This document shows positions 47,777 to 56,760 of a stretch of DNA of 64,000 nt, in pieces (position 1 is the stretch's first letter; each line of letters opens with the position of its first letter). Under the pieces are notes generated by a model that did not search any database, had not been told where the DNA came from, and saw only the letters and a program-made list of their open reading frames with translations. This DNA comes from Pseudomonadota bacterium (GTDB lineage: Bacteria > Pseudomonadota > Gammaproteobacteria > Burkholderiales > Gallionellaceae): assembly GCA_021822115.1 (NCBI GenBank), contig JAJZSA010000003.1, positions 4,579-68,578 on the forward strand. Reading direction: 5' to 3'. The position numbers and the translations under genes are program-made.

Positions 47777-47933
47777 AACCCGAATAATTCATTAGCGCCG
47801 CAAACACTCCTTCCCCCTTGCAGGGGGAAGGTTGGGATGGGGGTAGAGTCGTTCAGGCACATCGCTTCTACCCCCACCCTAACCCTCCCCCTGCAAGGGG
47901 GAGGGAACAAAGTGGCTAATGGATTTTCGGGTT
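47777..47933. repeat. Nested inverted repeat between prpF and prpE
   Basis: Outer arms at 47777-47796 and 47915-47933 pair (AACCCGAA... CATTAGC with GCTAATGG... TTCGGGTT). Inner arms of about 45 bases (47808-47850 and 47867-47907) carry CCCCCTTGCAGGGGG-type boxes and GGGGGTAGA/TCTACCCCC. A MITE-like unit of about 157 bp, with no coding capacity. It could attenuate transcription into prpE. Confidence 0.8.
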
Positions 47934-47988
47934 TAACCGAATAACCTTTGTTTGCCCGCATGGGCTGCACTATCAGGGAGGAGTCGAG

Positions 47989-49881
47989 ATGAGTTACCAA
48001 CAAGAGTATGACCGTTCGATGCAAGATCCGGAAGGCTTCTGGCGCGATCAGGCCAAGGCGCTGGAGTGGTTCAAGTTTCCGCAGCAGATATTGACCCGCG
48101 ACGACGACGGGCTCGGCTACTGGTTCGCCGACGGCGAGATGAACACGGCCTACATGGCGCTCGACCATCACGTGAAGAACGGGCGCGGCGGGCAGACGGC
48201 GCTCATCTACGACTCCCCCGTCACCGACACCAAAAAGAAATACAGCTATGCCGAACTGACCGACGAAGTGGCGCGCACGGCGGGCATGCTGGCCGATCTC
48301 GGCGTGGTCAAAGGCGACCGCGTCATCATCTACATGCCGATGATTCCCGAAGCCGTGGTCGCCATGCTGGCGGTGGCGCGGCTGGGCGCGATTCACTCCG
48401 TCGTGTTCGGCGGTTTCGCGCCGCCCGAGCTGGCCTTGCGCATCGACGATGCCACACCGAAGGTCATCCTCACCGCCTCCTGCGGCATCGAGATCAAGCG
48501 CGTGATCGAATACAAACCGCTGGTCGACAAAGCGATAGACCTCGCAAAACACAAACCGCAAAGCTGCGTTATTTTCCAGCGCCCGCAAAGCACAGCCACC
48601 CTCACCACAGGGCGCGACCATGACTGGGCAACATTGCTGGCGAAAGCCAAGCCCGCCGCCTGCACACCGGTAAAAGGCAGCGACCCACTCTACATCCTCT
48701 ACACCTCCGGCACCACCGGCAAACCCAAAGGCGTGGTGCGCGAAAACGGCGGCCATGCGGTCGCGCTGAAATACAGCATGAAGGCGATTTACAACGTCGA
48801 TCCCGGCGATGTGTTCTGGGCCGCATCGGACGTGGGCTGGGTGGTCGGCCACTCTTACATCGTGTATGCCCCGCTGCTACAGGGCTGCACCACGGTAGTC
48901 TACGAGGGCAAACCGATCATGACACCGGATGCGGGCGCGCTGTGGCGCGTCATTGCCGAATACGGTGTGAAATCTTTCTTCACCGCGCCCACCGCGTTCC
49001 GCGCCGTGAAAAAAGAAGACCCCGAAGCCGCGCTGATGGCGAACTACGACCTGAGCAAATTGCAGGCAATCTTCTCCGCCGGCGAACGCCTCGACCCGCC
49101 CACGCAGCAATGGCTGGGCGAAAAAAGCGGCAAGCCGGTGGTCGATCACTGGTGGCAAACAGAAACCGGTTGGGGCATCACCGCCAACCTGTGGGGCGTG
49201 GAGCCGATGCAGATCAAACCCGGCTCGTCCACCAAGCCGACACCCGGCTTCAACGTGCAGATACTGGACGAGAACGGCAAAGAATTGCCGCGCGGCACGC
49301 AGGGCTACATCGCCCTCAAACTGCCGCTGCCGCCCTCCTGCCTCAACCGCATCTGGGGTGACGACAACAACCGTTTCCGCAACGGCTACCTGAGCTTCCT
49401 GCCCGGCTACTACACCAGCGGCGACGGCGGCTACATCGACGAGGACGGCTACGTGTTCGTGATGGGACGCGTGGACGATGTCATCAACGTCGCCGGACAC
49501 CGTCTCTCCACCGGAGAAATCGAGGAAGTCGTCGCCAGCCATCCGGCCATCGCCGAATGCGCGGTGATCGCACGCGACGACGAGCTGAAGGGACAGATCC
49601 CGATGGGACTGGTGGTACTCAAGTCCGGCGTCAGCGTGGACGAAACGCAGCTGGGCCAGGAACTGGTGAAGCGTATCCGCGACAACATCGGCGCCATCGC
49701 CTGCTACAAGGACACGGTGATCCTGAAACGCCTGCCCAAGACCCGTTCCGGCAAGACGTTGCGCAAGACGCTGAACGGCATCGTCAACGGCAAGCCCTAC
49801 AACGTACCCTCCACCATCGACGATCCCGGCGTGATCAACGAGATCGTGGAGACCTTGCGCAGCAAAGGCTTCATCCAGTAA
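47989..49881 (+). CDS. prpE: Propionate-CoA ligase
   Basis: A 630-residue AMP-forming synthetase. Signatures: YTSGTTGKPKGVVREN (P-loop), DHWWQTETGW, YTSGDGGYIDEDGY and the acylation lysine in KTRSGKTLRK. It activates propionate to propionyl-CoA, feeding PrpC. GGGAGGAG precedes the ATG. It is the last gene of the cluster, followed by a strong terminator. Confidence 0.95.
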   Translation: MSYQQEYDRSMQDPEGFWRDQAKALEWFKFPQQILTRDDDGLGYWFADGEMNTAYMALDHHVKNGRGGQTALIYDSPVTDTKKKYSYAELTDEVARTAGMLADLGVVKGDRVIIYMPMIPEAVVAMLAVARLGAIHSVVFGGFAPPELALRIDDATPKVILTASCGIEIKRVIEYKPLVDKAIDLAKHKPQSCVIFQRPQSTATLTTGRDHDWATLLAKAKPAACTPVKGSDPLYILYTSGTTGKPKGVVRENGGHAVALKYSMKAIYNVDPGDVFWAASDVGWVVGHSYIVYAPLLQGCTTVVYEGKPIMTPDAGALWRVIAEYGVKSFFTAPTAFRAVKKEDPEAALMANYDLSKLQAIFSAGERLDPPTQQWLGEKSGKPVVDHWWQTETGWGITANLWGVEPMQIKPGSSTKPTPGFNVQILDENGKELPRGTQGYIALKLPLPPSCLNRIWGDDNNRFRNGYLSFLPGYYTSGDGGYIDEDGYVFVMGRVDDVINVAGHRLSTGEIEEVVASHPAIAECAVIARDDELKGQIPMGLVVLKSGVSVDETQLGQELVKRIRDNIGAIACYKDTVILKRLPKTRSGKTLRKTLNGIVNGKPYNVPSTIDDPGVINEIVETLRSKGFIQ

Positions 49882-49920
49882 ACAACGCGCGCACCTGTTT
49901 CGGCGCCGTACCGCACAATG

Positions 49921-49957
49921 AAAAAGGCGCCCCGCAGCGGGGCGCCTTCTCATTTTT
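49921..49957. terminator. Bidirectional terminator after prpE
   Basis: A perfect 10-bp stem AAGGCGCCCC (49924-49933) with GGGGCGCCTT (49939-49948), followed by TCTCATTTTT forward and by TTTTTCATT on the reverse. It serves prpE and the convergent PstS-like gene. Confidence 0.88.
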
Positions 49958-49975
49958 ACGTGATGAACGCGATGC

Positions 49976-50386
49976 TTACTTGCGCGCGATCACGTTCATG
50001 CCCGGCGGCAACTTATCCTCATCGATGTACGCCACCGCACCGGGATTCTCCCGTACATAGCGGATGATGTCCTCATCGCTCGCCAATTCGAGCGGCGGGG
50101 CACCCTTGCCGATGTAGCGGCGAACGGTCCAGTAGGCGATGTACTTCTCATCGTCCTGATTGAGGAAGATTTGCAGGAAGGCTTCGCGCGTGGGCATGCC
50201 GGTCTGGGCATTGACTGCCTTGACGCTGACACCCGCCACCGAGATCACCTTGCCGGTGAACACTTTCTGAATCGTGACCATATCCATCTTGGGTACGGAC
50301 TCGTTGCCGATCACCACGATGTTTCCTGCTTGGCTCGCCGGAGCGAAGAAGAAGGCCAGAGAGAACAATGCGACTAATTTTTTCAT
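49976..50386 (-). CDS. Half-size PstS-like periplasmic substrate-binding protein
   Basis: A 136-residue protein with a signal peptide (about 1-20, MKKLVALFSLAFFFAPASQA). The mature part GNIVVIGNESVPKMDMVTIQKVF followed by YWTVRRYIGKGAPP and ENPGAVAYIDED resembles one lobe of phosphate-binding proteins, but full PstS is twice this length. It therefore may not act in an ABC transporter; no permease gene is near. AGGAGGAG precedes the ATG. It is the last gene of the signalling cassette and could bind an anion sensed by the cassette. Confidence 0.8.
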   Translation of the reverse strand: MKKLVALFSLAFFFAPASQAGNIVVIGNESVPKMDMVTIQKVFTGKVISVAGVSVKAVNAQTGMPTREAFLQIFLNQDDEKYIAYWTVRRYIGKGAPPLELASDEDIIRYVRENPGAVAYIDEDKLPPGMNVIARK

Positions 50387-50399
50387 TGTCGTCTCCTCC

Positions 50400-51734
50400 T
50401 TAAAATGCAAAGTTATACGAAAGCGACAGCACATCGATGTTCTGATTGCTGACATTGCTGCCGGACGGCGCATCGACGAAGGTCGAAGCGATACCGACAT
50501 GCGTGCGCGCCCATTCCGCCTTGATCTTCTGCGTAGGGGTGACCCGATAGGAAACGCCCAGCGAGATCGTCCTTTGATCGAAAACCGACAAGGCATCCGC
50601 CAGCACGCGTTGCGACGCATTGAGCGTTTGCACCGTACCCGCAACGGTCGAGTTGAAACCGCCGGTCAGATCGGTCAAGCCATTGCCATTGGCATTCACG
50701 GCCTGATACAGGCTCAACGCGTTGCCGCTGGATTTGATGCGCGCATACGAAACATAGGGTGTCCAGGCATCGACCTGCTTGAGCAACGACAGATAGCCGC
50801 CGGTGGTATCCACGCCGGTCACCGCATTCTTCACCTGGCGCCGGCCGTACTCGCCGATCATCATGAAGTTCTGCGGCAGATGGATCTCCGCACCCAGGGT
50901 GTAGACCATGCTATCGATCTTGTAGATCTTATCCGATGGCAACAGGGTATAGGTCGTACCGCTGATATACGGAGCCAGTGCGGCATTGATGGCCGACGCC
51001 GGCACCAGACTCATATTGGCCGGGAAATATTCACCCGGCTTGGTATCGACCGAGATGCGATGTGCGCCGACGCGATATTTGTTCTCGTCCTGCACCCAGG
51101 TCAACACCATGCCGACGCCATCCATGCTGAAGCCCTGGAAGTTCGCGCCCGGTTTGGTTTGCGAGCCGGGAAGCGTGACGTTGTCGCGCTGGTAGAAACG
51201 CCAGTTCGAGTTGATCTTTCCGACATAGCCATCCAGCGTGAACTCGCCGATGTCCTGGCTCCAGGTCTTGTCGAATGCGGCGCCGACATAGTCCGTGGTC
51301 GGCGCGATGCTGTACATCTCACCCGGCAGGCGGGCGAAATCGTAGGTGACGCCGACGTCCATGTTCTCGCTGTACAGATACAGCGGCACCCGCTGCTTGC
51401 CCACGCGCAACAGCAAGTCGTTGCTGGGTCGATAGGACAGGAAGGCCCACGAGAACGAAGCATCCCAGCGGTTATCGTTGGTGATCGAGGGAGCCAGCTT
51501 GGCCTGTACCGTCGCTCCCCACTGCTCGGAGAATTTAACGTCCGCCTGCGCGCCGAAGATCGAATCGCGCTCGAACGTTCCGCTCTGGTTGATATAGCGT
51601 TGGTAGTTGTACGACTGATCCGACTGCGCATAACCGACCGTGCCGTAGCCGGAGTATGAAACCTCCACCGCCGACGCAGTCATGCATGTCAGACCTGCCG
51701 CGATCGCCCCGGTCAGGGCAAGGCACGTCCTCAT
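50400..51734 (-). CDS. Outer-membrane beta-barrel (porin-like) protein
   Basis: A 444-residue exported protein. Signal peptide MRTCLALTGAIAAGLTCMTASA, mature VEVSYSGYGTVGYAQSD. Strand patterns throughout and the last residue phenylalanine (SLSYNFAF) indicate a barrel. The inner ATG (51734) has AAAGGATG upstream and is preferred to the ATG at 51743. It ends 13 bases before the PstS-like gene, with which it is probably cotranscribed; together they look like an uptake or sensing pair. Substrate unknown. Confidence 0.85.
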   Translation of the reverse strand: MRTCLALTGAIAAGLTCMTASAVEVSYSGYGTVGYAQSDQSYNYQRYINQSGTFERDSIFGAQADVKFSEQWGATVQAKLAPSITNDNRWDASFSWAFLSYRPSNDLLLRVGKQRVPLYLYSENMDVGVTYDFARLPGEMYSIAPTTDYVGAAFDKTWSQDIGEFTLDGYVGKINSNWRFYQRDNVTLPGSQTKPGANFQGFSMDGVGMVLTWVQDENKYRVGAHRISVDTKPGEYFPANMSLVPASAINAALAPYISGTTYTLLPSDKIYKIDSMVYTLGAEIHLPQNFMMIGEYGRRQVKNAVTGVDTTGGYLSLLKQVDAWTPYVSYARIKSSGNALSLYQAVNANGNGLTDLTGGFNSTVAGTVQTLNASQRVLADALSVFDQRTISLGVSYRVTPTQKIKAEWARTHVGIASTFVDAPSGSNVSNQNIDVLSLSYNFAF

Positions 51735-51769
51735 GGTACTCATCCTTTCTGTACTCCTGGTTAATGAAA

Positions 51770-52867
51770 TCATTCGTCCAGCCACTGCGCCGCAATGGCC
51801 TGGAAGCGATCCTGCAACTGCATGAAAGCCGCAACCACATCCGGGTCGAAATGTTTGCCGCTGCCGTTTTGCAGGAATGCGGCCGCCTGCGCGTGCGTCA
51901 TCGGCTCCTTGTAGGGACGGCGCGCGATCAGCGCGTCGTAGACATCCGCCACCGCCATCAGGCGCGCCGCCATCGGGATGGCGGTGCCGACCAGCCCATC
52001 CGGGTAGCCGCTGCCGTCCCACTTCTCGTGATGCGAGCGGGCGATCTGGCGCGCCACATCGAAATAGGCCGCCTCGTCGCCCATCAATGCGCCGGCGCGC
52101 GCCAGCATCTCGTCGCCGCGCCGGGCATGGGTCTTCATCACGGCGAACTCTGCATCGTCGAGCTTGCCCGGCTTGAGCAGGATGTTGTCGGGAATGGCGA
52201 TCTTGCCGATGTCGTGCAGCGGCGCCGTCTTGGCGACCAGATCGATGTATTGCGGCGTCAACGACTCCGCATATTGCGGCAGACCGGCCATCTCTTCGGC
52301 CAGCACGCGGATGTATTCCTGCGTGCGGCGGATATGGTTGCCGGTGCATTCGTCGCGGAATTCCGCGAGCGAGACCATCACCCAGATGGAGGCATCCTGC
52401 AGATGGGTGATCGCCGCCAGGCGGCGCTCGACCTCCTGTTGCAACCAGGCATTCTCGTTCTGCAGATAGTCCTGCCACGATTTGATCTGCAACTGCGTGG
52501 CGATGCGCGCCAGCACGATGGGCGGGCTGATCGGCTTATGGATGAAATCCACCGCGCCCAGCGACAGGCCGAACTCCTCATCCTCCACGCTGTTCTTGGC
52601 GGTGAGGAACATCACCGGTACGCGCGCGGTGCGCGGGTCGGCCTTGAGGCGGCGGATCACTTCGTGCCCGTCCATCTCCGGCATCATCACATCCAGCAGG
52701 ATCAGATCCGGCGGGGCGGCGAAGGCCAGGTCCAAAGCCTTCTGTCCGTTGTTGGCCACGCGCACCTGGTATTTATCGCGCAGCAGGTTGGCCAGCAGGC
52801 TGAGGTTGGCCGGCGTGTCGTCCACCGCCAGCACGGAGGGAAGTTTCATCGTACCCATAGCGCTCAT
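51770..52867 (-). CDS. Response regulator with HD-GYP c-di-GMP phosphodiesterase domain
   Basis: A 365-residue RpfG-like protein: receiver domain at about 10-125 (VDDTPANL acidic pocket, phospho-Asp in LILLDVMMP, lysine in IHKPIS) and HD-GYP at about 160-350 ([24 protein letters not shown]). The HD-GYP residues are canonical, so c-di-GMP hydrolysis on phosphorylation is likely. The ATG overlaps the kinase stop by four bases, fixing the kinase as probable partner. Confidence 0.93.
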   Translation of the reverse strand: MSAMGTMKLPSVLAVDDTPANLSLLANLLRDKYQVRVANNGQKALDLAFAAPPDLILLDVMMPEMDGHEVIRRLKADPRTARVPVMFLTAKNSVEDEEFGLSLGAVDFIHKPISPPIVLARIATQLQIKSWQDYLQNENAWLQQEVERRLAAITHLQDASIWVMVSLAEFRDECTGNHIRRTQEYIRVLAEEMAGLPQYAESLTPQYIDLVAKTAPLHDIGKIAIPDNILLKPGKLDDAEFAVMKTHARRGDEMLARAGALMGDEAAYFDVARQIARSHHEKWDGSGYPDGLVGTAIPMAARLMAVADVYDALIARRPYKEPMTHAQAAAFLQNGSGKHFDPDVVAAFMQLQDRFQAIAAQWLDE

Positions 52868-55800
52868 CCCGCCGCCTTGCCGCCGCGCAGCAACGCCAGC
52901 GCAGCATCGAAATCGAAGTTATCCAATGCCGTCGCGATCTTCTTGCGGGTGTGGCTGTCGATCACGCCCTGCAATTCCGCCGTTTTCGCCTGCCACAGAT
53001 CGGTCGCCGCGAAATCGCCTTGCTCCAGCAAGTTTTCCAGCTCGTCCAGCCAGCCAGGCCGCTCGGCCGCAGCAGAGGCGATTTCGTCGTCGCCCCCGTC
53101 AGCGCCTGCGCTGTCTTCAGCCGTGATGGCAAAGTACTCACGCAACCCCTGCATCAGCGGCGCCAGCACCGCTGCCAATCCGATCAGCGCCTCCGGGCTG
53201 ACAGGCTGTTGCTGCTTGAGTGCGTTCTCTATCGTCGCGGCATGCGCCTGCAACGCCTCGGCCCCCAAAGTGCCGGCCAACCCCTTGAGGGTGTGCGCAT
53301 AACGTTCCGCCTCCTGCCGCTGACCGATCGCCAGCATGGCCCCCAGGTCATGGGAGGCACGCGCATAGTCGATGGCGAACTGACGCAACAGCTTGAGATA
53401 GACATCCGCCATGCCCGCGGCGCGGCGCACGCCCGCCGTGGCATCCAGCCCGGCGATCTGCGGCAATGCAGGCGCACCGGATCGGACCGCCGCCGCTTTA
53501 GCGGCCGGCGCAGCAGGTGCGGTCGCCGCAGCACGCCGGAAACCTTCGACCACGGCATACAGCTCATCCGGCTCGATGGGTTTGGTGACATGCGCATTCA
53601 TGCCCAGCGCCTTGCAGCGCTCGCGCTCCTCGGCCATGGCATGCGCCGTCATGGCGACGATGGGCAGCCGGAAATAACGCGCATCGGCACGCAGGCGACA
53701 CGTGGCTTCGTAGCCATCCATCACCGGCATCTGCAAGTCCATCAGCACCACGTCGTAATGTTCATCGTGATGTTTCTCCAGCAATGCCAATGCCTCCTGG
53801 CCATGGTTGGCGACATCGACTTGCGCACCCTTGGATTCCAGCAGCTCGACGGCCAGTTGCTGGTTGATCGGGTTGTCCTCGGCCAGCAGAATGCGCATGC
53901 CGGCGAGACTGACCTCGGCCTGTGCATCCACCGCATTCAGCTCGTGCGTCTCGGCCCCGGTCAAGGTGCGCAGCAGGCCGCGCAATGCATCCGGCAACAC
54001 CGGCTTGCTGAGGAACTGCGTCGCGCCCAGCTTCTGCGCGACATCGTGCATATTGTCCGAGTCGTAGGCGGAAACGATGACCGGCAGCGGCGGCTGGTGC
54101 AGCTCGAGCGCCTGCATGCGTTTGAGCACCTGCGCGCCATCCATGCCGGGCATCACCCAGTCCAGCAACATCAGGTTGAACGGATTGTCTTCGCGCTCGC
54201 CTTGCTCGATGGCGTGCAAGGCCTCTTCTCCCGATGCCACCGTCACCACCCCCAGCGGGCGGCGCGTGGCTCCCACGCGCAATGCGCCCAACAGCTCGCC
54301 GAGCACGGTGCGCGCTTCGGAGCGGTCATCCACCACCAGCACGCGCAACTGATCGACGCCTTCCAGCGAGGGCGCCTGCAACTCGGCGGCAGGCACCAGC
54401 GGGAACACCGCATTGAACAGGAAGGTGGTGCCGACGCCGGCTTCGCTCTCGACCCAGATCTTGCCGCCCATCAGCTCGACCAGCTTCTTGCTGATGGTGA
54501 GTCCCAGCCCGGTGCCGCCATACTTGCGCGTGGTCGAACCGTCGGCCTGGGTGAATTCCTGGAACAGGCGTCCCACCTGCTCCGGCGTCATGCCGATGCC
54601 GGTGTCGCTCACCGCGAAGCGCAACTTGAGCGCGTCGTCCAGACGCTCTTCGACACGCACGGTGACCTTGACGTAACCCTGATGGGTGAACTTGACCGAG
54701 TTAGACAGCAGGTTGGTGATGACCTGCCCCAGACGCAACGCATCGCCCATCAAGGCGCTGCCCTTGTCGAGCAGCACCGGATCGGACAGATCGAGCAGCA
54801 ATTCGATCTCGTTCTCGTGCGCTTTCTGGCGCAGCATCGCCAGCGAGTTGCCCACCACATCCTCCAGGCGGAAGCGCACCTGCTCCAGATCCAGCTTGCC
54901 GGCCTCCACCTTGGAGAAATCGAGGATGTCGTTGATGATGCCCAGCAGCGACTTGCCAGCGTTGTGGATCTTGTTCACATAGTCGTGCTGGCGCGTATCG
55001 AGGTCGGTCTTGAGCGCGAGATAGGCCAGGCCGATGATGGCGTTCATCGGCGTGCGGATCTCGTGGCTCATGTTGGCGAGGAACATCGACTTGGCGCGGG
55101 TCGCCTCTTCCGCGCGCTGGTTCGCCTCTTCCAGCTCATGCTGCACCTGCTGCCGCAACTCGATGTCGCTGGCGATGGATTGCGCCATGCCGTTGAAGGT
55201 ATGCCCGAGGGCGAGCAGCTCATCCACGCCGCCGCGCACATCGGCACGCGTGGAATAATCGTTGGCCGCCAGACGTGCGGCCGCTCCCGCCAGCTCGCCG
55301 ATCGGTTGCAACACGCTGCGGCGTACCGTCCAGAACGCCACCACCACCAGCGTGATGGTCAGCATCATGCTGGCCAGGGTGAGGTAGATCCAGTATTGCA
55401 ACGCATCGCCCGCTTCATCCACCTGGATGCGCGTGCGTGCATCGGTCAAGCGCACCAGCTCGTCCACCGCCTGCGCCAGCGTCGCACGCAAACGGTTGTA
55501 GTCCTGTCCGTTCACGATGCGGCTGGCGTATTCGAGCTGCGGCTTGCCGTCATCCACGAAATCCTGCTTCTTCGGGTCGTACAGTCCCTGCGTTGCGGCA
55601 AAGGCGATCTGCTCGACCTGCTTCATCGCATCGGTGGCCGCCAGCACCGCATTCAGCGCCGTGAACTCCTCGCGGCTGAACCCCAGCGACTTCATCTTCT
55701 CCGCCAACGACACGCGCGCACCGCGTTCCGGCAACACATGCGCGATCTCGCCGGCGATCACGCGGTCCCAATAGGTGTTCGGATTGAAGTGTTCCGGCGC

Positions 55801-56070
55801 CGGCTTCTCACCCTGACGGATGGCCAGGATGTCGTAGTAATACATCAGGTAGCGCGTCTCGGCCGTGCTGGAATAGGCGCGCACCAGCCGGGTGAGGTGT
55901 TCCGTCTCCTGGCGCAGGTTCTGCATCAGTTCCACCGCCTGCTGGCGATGCGCCTGCGCCGACAGCACCGACACATGCGCACGCTGGATCTGCCACAGGA
56001 AGAACCCGTTGGCCAGCAGCGCGCACAACACGACGCCGGAAAACACTGCGGAGAGCTGCTTCAGCTTCAC
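52864..56070 (-). CDS. Hybrid sensor histidine kinase with two receivers and HPt
   Basis: A 1068-residue membrane kinase. Helix about 7-27, periplasmic region about 30-225 (helical, four-helix-bundle-like), helix about 226-247, HAMP to about 300, HisKA with phospho-His H336 (NMSHEIRTP), HATPase about 445-570 ([20 protein letters not shown]), receiver 1 about 585-715 (LLDWVMP), receiver 2 about 735-855 (LMDLQMP) and HPt near 885-975 with HTLKGLAG. A complete His-Asp-His relay in one protein, feeding one or both flanking regulators. Confidence 0.95.
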   Translation of the reverse strand: MKLKQLSAVFSGVVLCALLANGFFLWQIQRAHVSVLSAQAHRQQAVELMQNLRQETEHLTRLVRAYSSTAETRYLMYYYDILAIRQGEKPAPEHFNPNTYWDRVIAGEIAHVLPERGARVSLAEKMKSLGFSREEFTALNAVLAATDAMKQVEQIAFAATQGLYDPKKQDFVDDGKPQLEYASRIVNGQDYNRLRATLAQAVDELVRLTDARTRIQVDEAGDALQYWIYLTLASMMLTITLVVVAFWTVRRSVLQPIGELAGAAARLAANDYSTRADVRGGVDELLALGHTFNGMAQSIASDIELRQQVQHELEEANQRAEEATRAKSMFLANMSHEIRTPMNAIIGLAYLALKTDLDTRQHDYVNKIHNAGKSLLGIINDILDFSKVEAGKLDLEQVRFRLEDVVGNSLAMLRQKAHENEIELLLDLSDPVLLDKGSALMGDALRLGQVITNLLSNSVKFTHQGYVKVTVRVEERLDDALKLRFAVSDTGIGMTPEQVGRLFQEFTQADGSTTRKYGGTGLGLTISKKLVELMGGKIWVESEAGVGTTFLFNAVFPLVPAAELQAPSLEGVDQLRVLVVDDRSEARTVLGELLGALRVGATRRPLGVVTVASGEEALHAIEQGEREDNPFNLMLLDWVMPGMDGAQVLKRMQALELHQPPLPVIVSAYDSDNMHDVAQKLGATQFLSKPVLPDALRGLLRTLTGAETHELNAVDAQAEVSLAGMRILLAEDNPINQQLAVELLESKGAQVDVANHGQEALALLEKHHDEHYDVVLMDLQMPVMDGYEATCRLRADARYFRLPIVAMTAHAMAEERERCKALGMNAHVTKPIEPDELYAVVEGFRRAAATAPAAPAAKAAAVRSGAPALPQIAGLDATAGVRRAAGMADVYLKLLRQFAIDYARASHDLGAMLAIGQRQEAERYAHTLKGLAGTLGAEALQAHAATIENALKQQQPVSPEALIGLAAVLAPLMQGLREYFAITAEDSAGADGGDDEIASAAAERPGWLDELENLLEQGDFAATDLWQAKTAELQGVIDSHTRKKIATALDNFDFDAALALLRGGKAAG

Positions 56071-56094
56071 TGCGACGATCCCTGCCTGCCGCGC

Positions 56095-56604
56095 TCAACG
56101 CTTGGCGAACGGCTGCGCCCACATGTAAGCGCGCAACTGGTCCAGCTCGGAGGCGCGCAACATGGCCTCGCCCTGCCAGCGCACATTTTCGCGCCGCAGA
56201 TAGTCCTGCATGAATTTGATACGCAGATGGGTGCCGACGCGCGCCACGATGATCGGCGGGCTGATCGGTTTGTGGATGAAGTCGACCGCCCCGATGGAGA
56301 ACCCCAGCTCCTCGTCCTCCACTTCGGACTTGGCAGTCAGGAAGATCACCGGGATGTCGCGCGTCACCGAATTCGCCTTCAGGCGGCGACACACTTCGAA
56401 GCCGTCGATCTCCGGCATCATCACATCGAGCAGGATCAGGTCCGGCATTACCGACAACGCCAGTTCCAGCGCCTTGTCGCCGTTGTTCGCCAGGTGCACC
56501 TTGCACTCCCCGCTCAACACCTTGGCCACCAGCGTCAGATTGGCGGGCGTGTCGTCCACCACCATGATCTTCGGTCGCTCATTCTTGTCGGCAATTCCCG
56601 TCAT
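56095..56604 (-). CDS. Stand-alone response regulator (receiver only)
   Basis: A 169-residue protein: ATG 56604 with GAGGAAAGAA upstream. The receiver (about 12-130) has VVDDTPANL, phospho-Asp in LILLDVMMP and the HKPIS lysine; the tail of 40 residues is helical (FMQDYLRRENVRW). No DNA-binding or enzyme domain. It is strikingly similar to the receiver and linker of the HD-GYP regulator two genes downstream, so the two are probably duplicates. It could act as a phosphate sink or protein-interaction output. First gene of the cassette. Confidence 0.9.
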   Translation of the reverse strand: MTGIADKNERPKIMVVDDTPANLTLVAKVLSGECKVHLANNGDKALELALSVMPDLILLDVMMPEIDGFEVCRRLKANSVTRDIPVIFLTAKSEVEDEELGFSIGAVDFIHKPISPPIIVARVGTHLRIKFMQDYLRRENVRWQGEAMLRASELDQLRAYMWAQPFAKR

Positions 56605-56760
56605 TTCTTTCCTCACGTACATGACAATGCCGCACCGGCCATCCGGCCCGGCGCGCTCCCTACCCCCACAGCTCCATCCGCGGCGCTTTGTATCAAGCAT
56701 GCGTCCATGAAGCGTCCATGGGCATTGCGCCGTCGCCTTCTCCGTAGCCATAATAAAAAG

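Noticed and set aside
50400..52478. A single 692-codon reverse frame joining the barrel protein to upstream sequence
   Set aside because: The upstream part is antisense-frame noise within the HD-GYP gene. The signal peptide at 51734 fixes the true start.
52951..56760. A forward-strand reading frame that stays open for about 1270 codons in frame with the BTAD regulator
   Set aside because: It is antisense to the hybrid kinase and response regulator genes, which have clear domains. High GC in third positions keeps the opposite frame open. The real gene starts at 56761.
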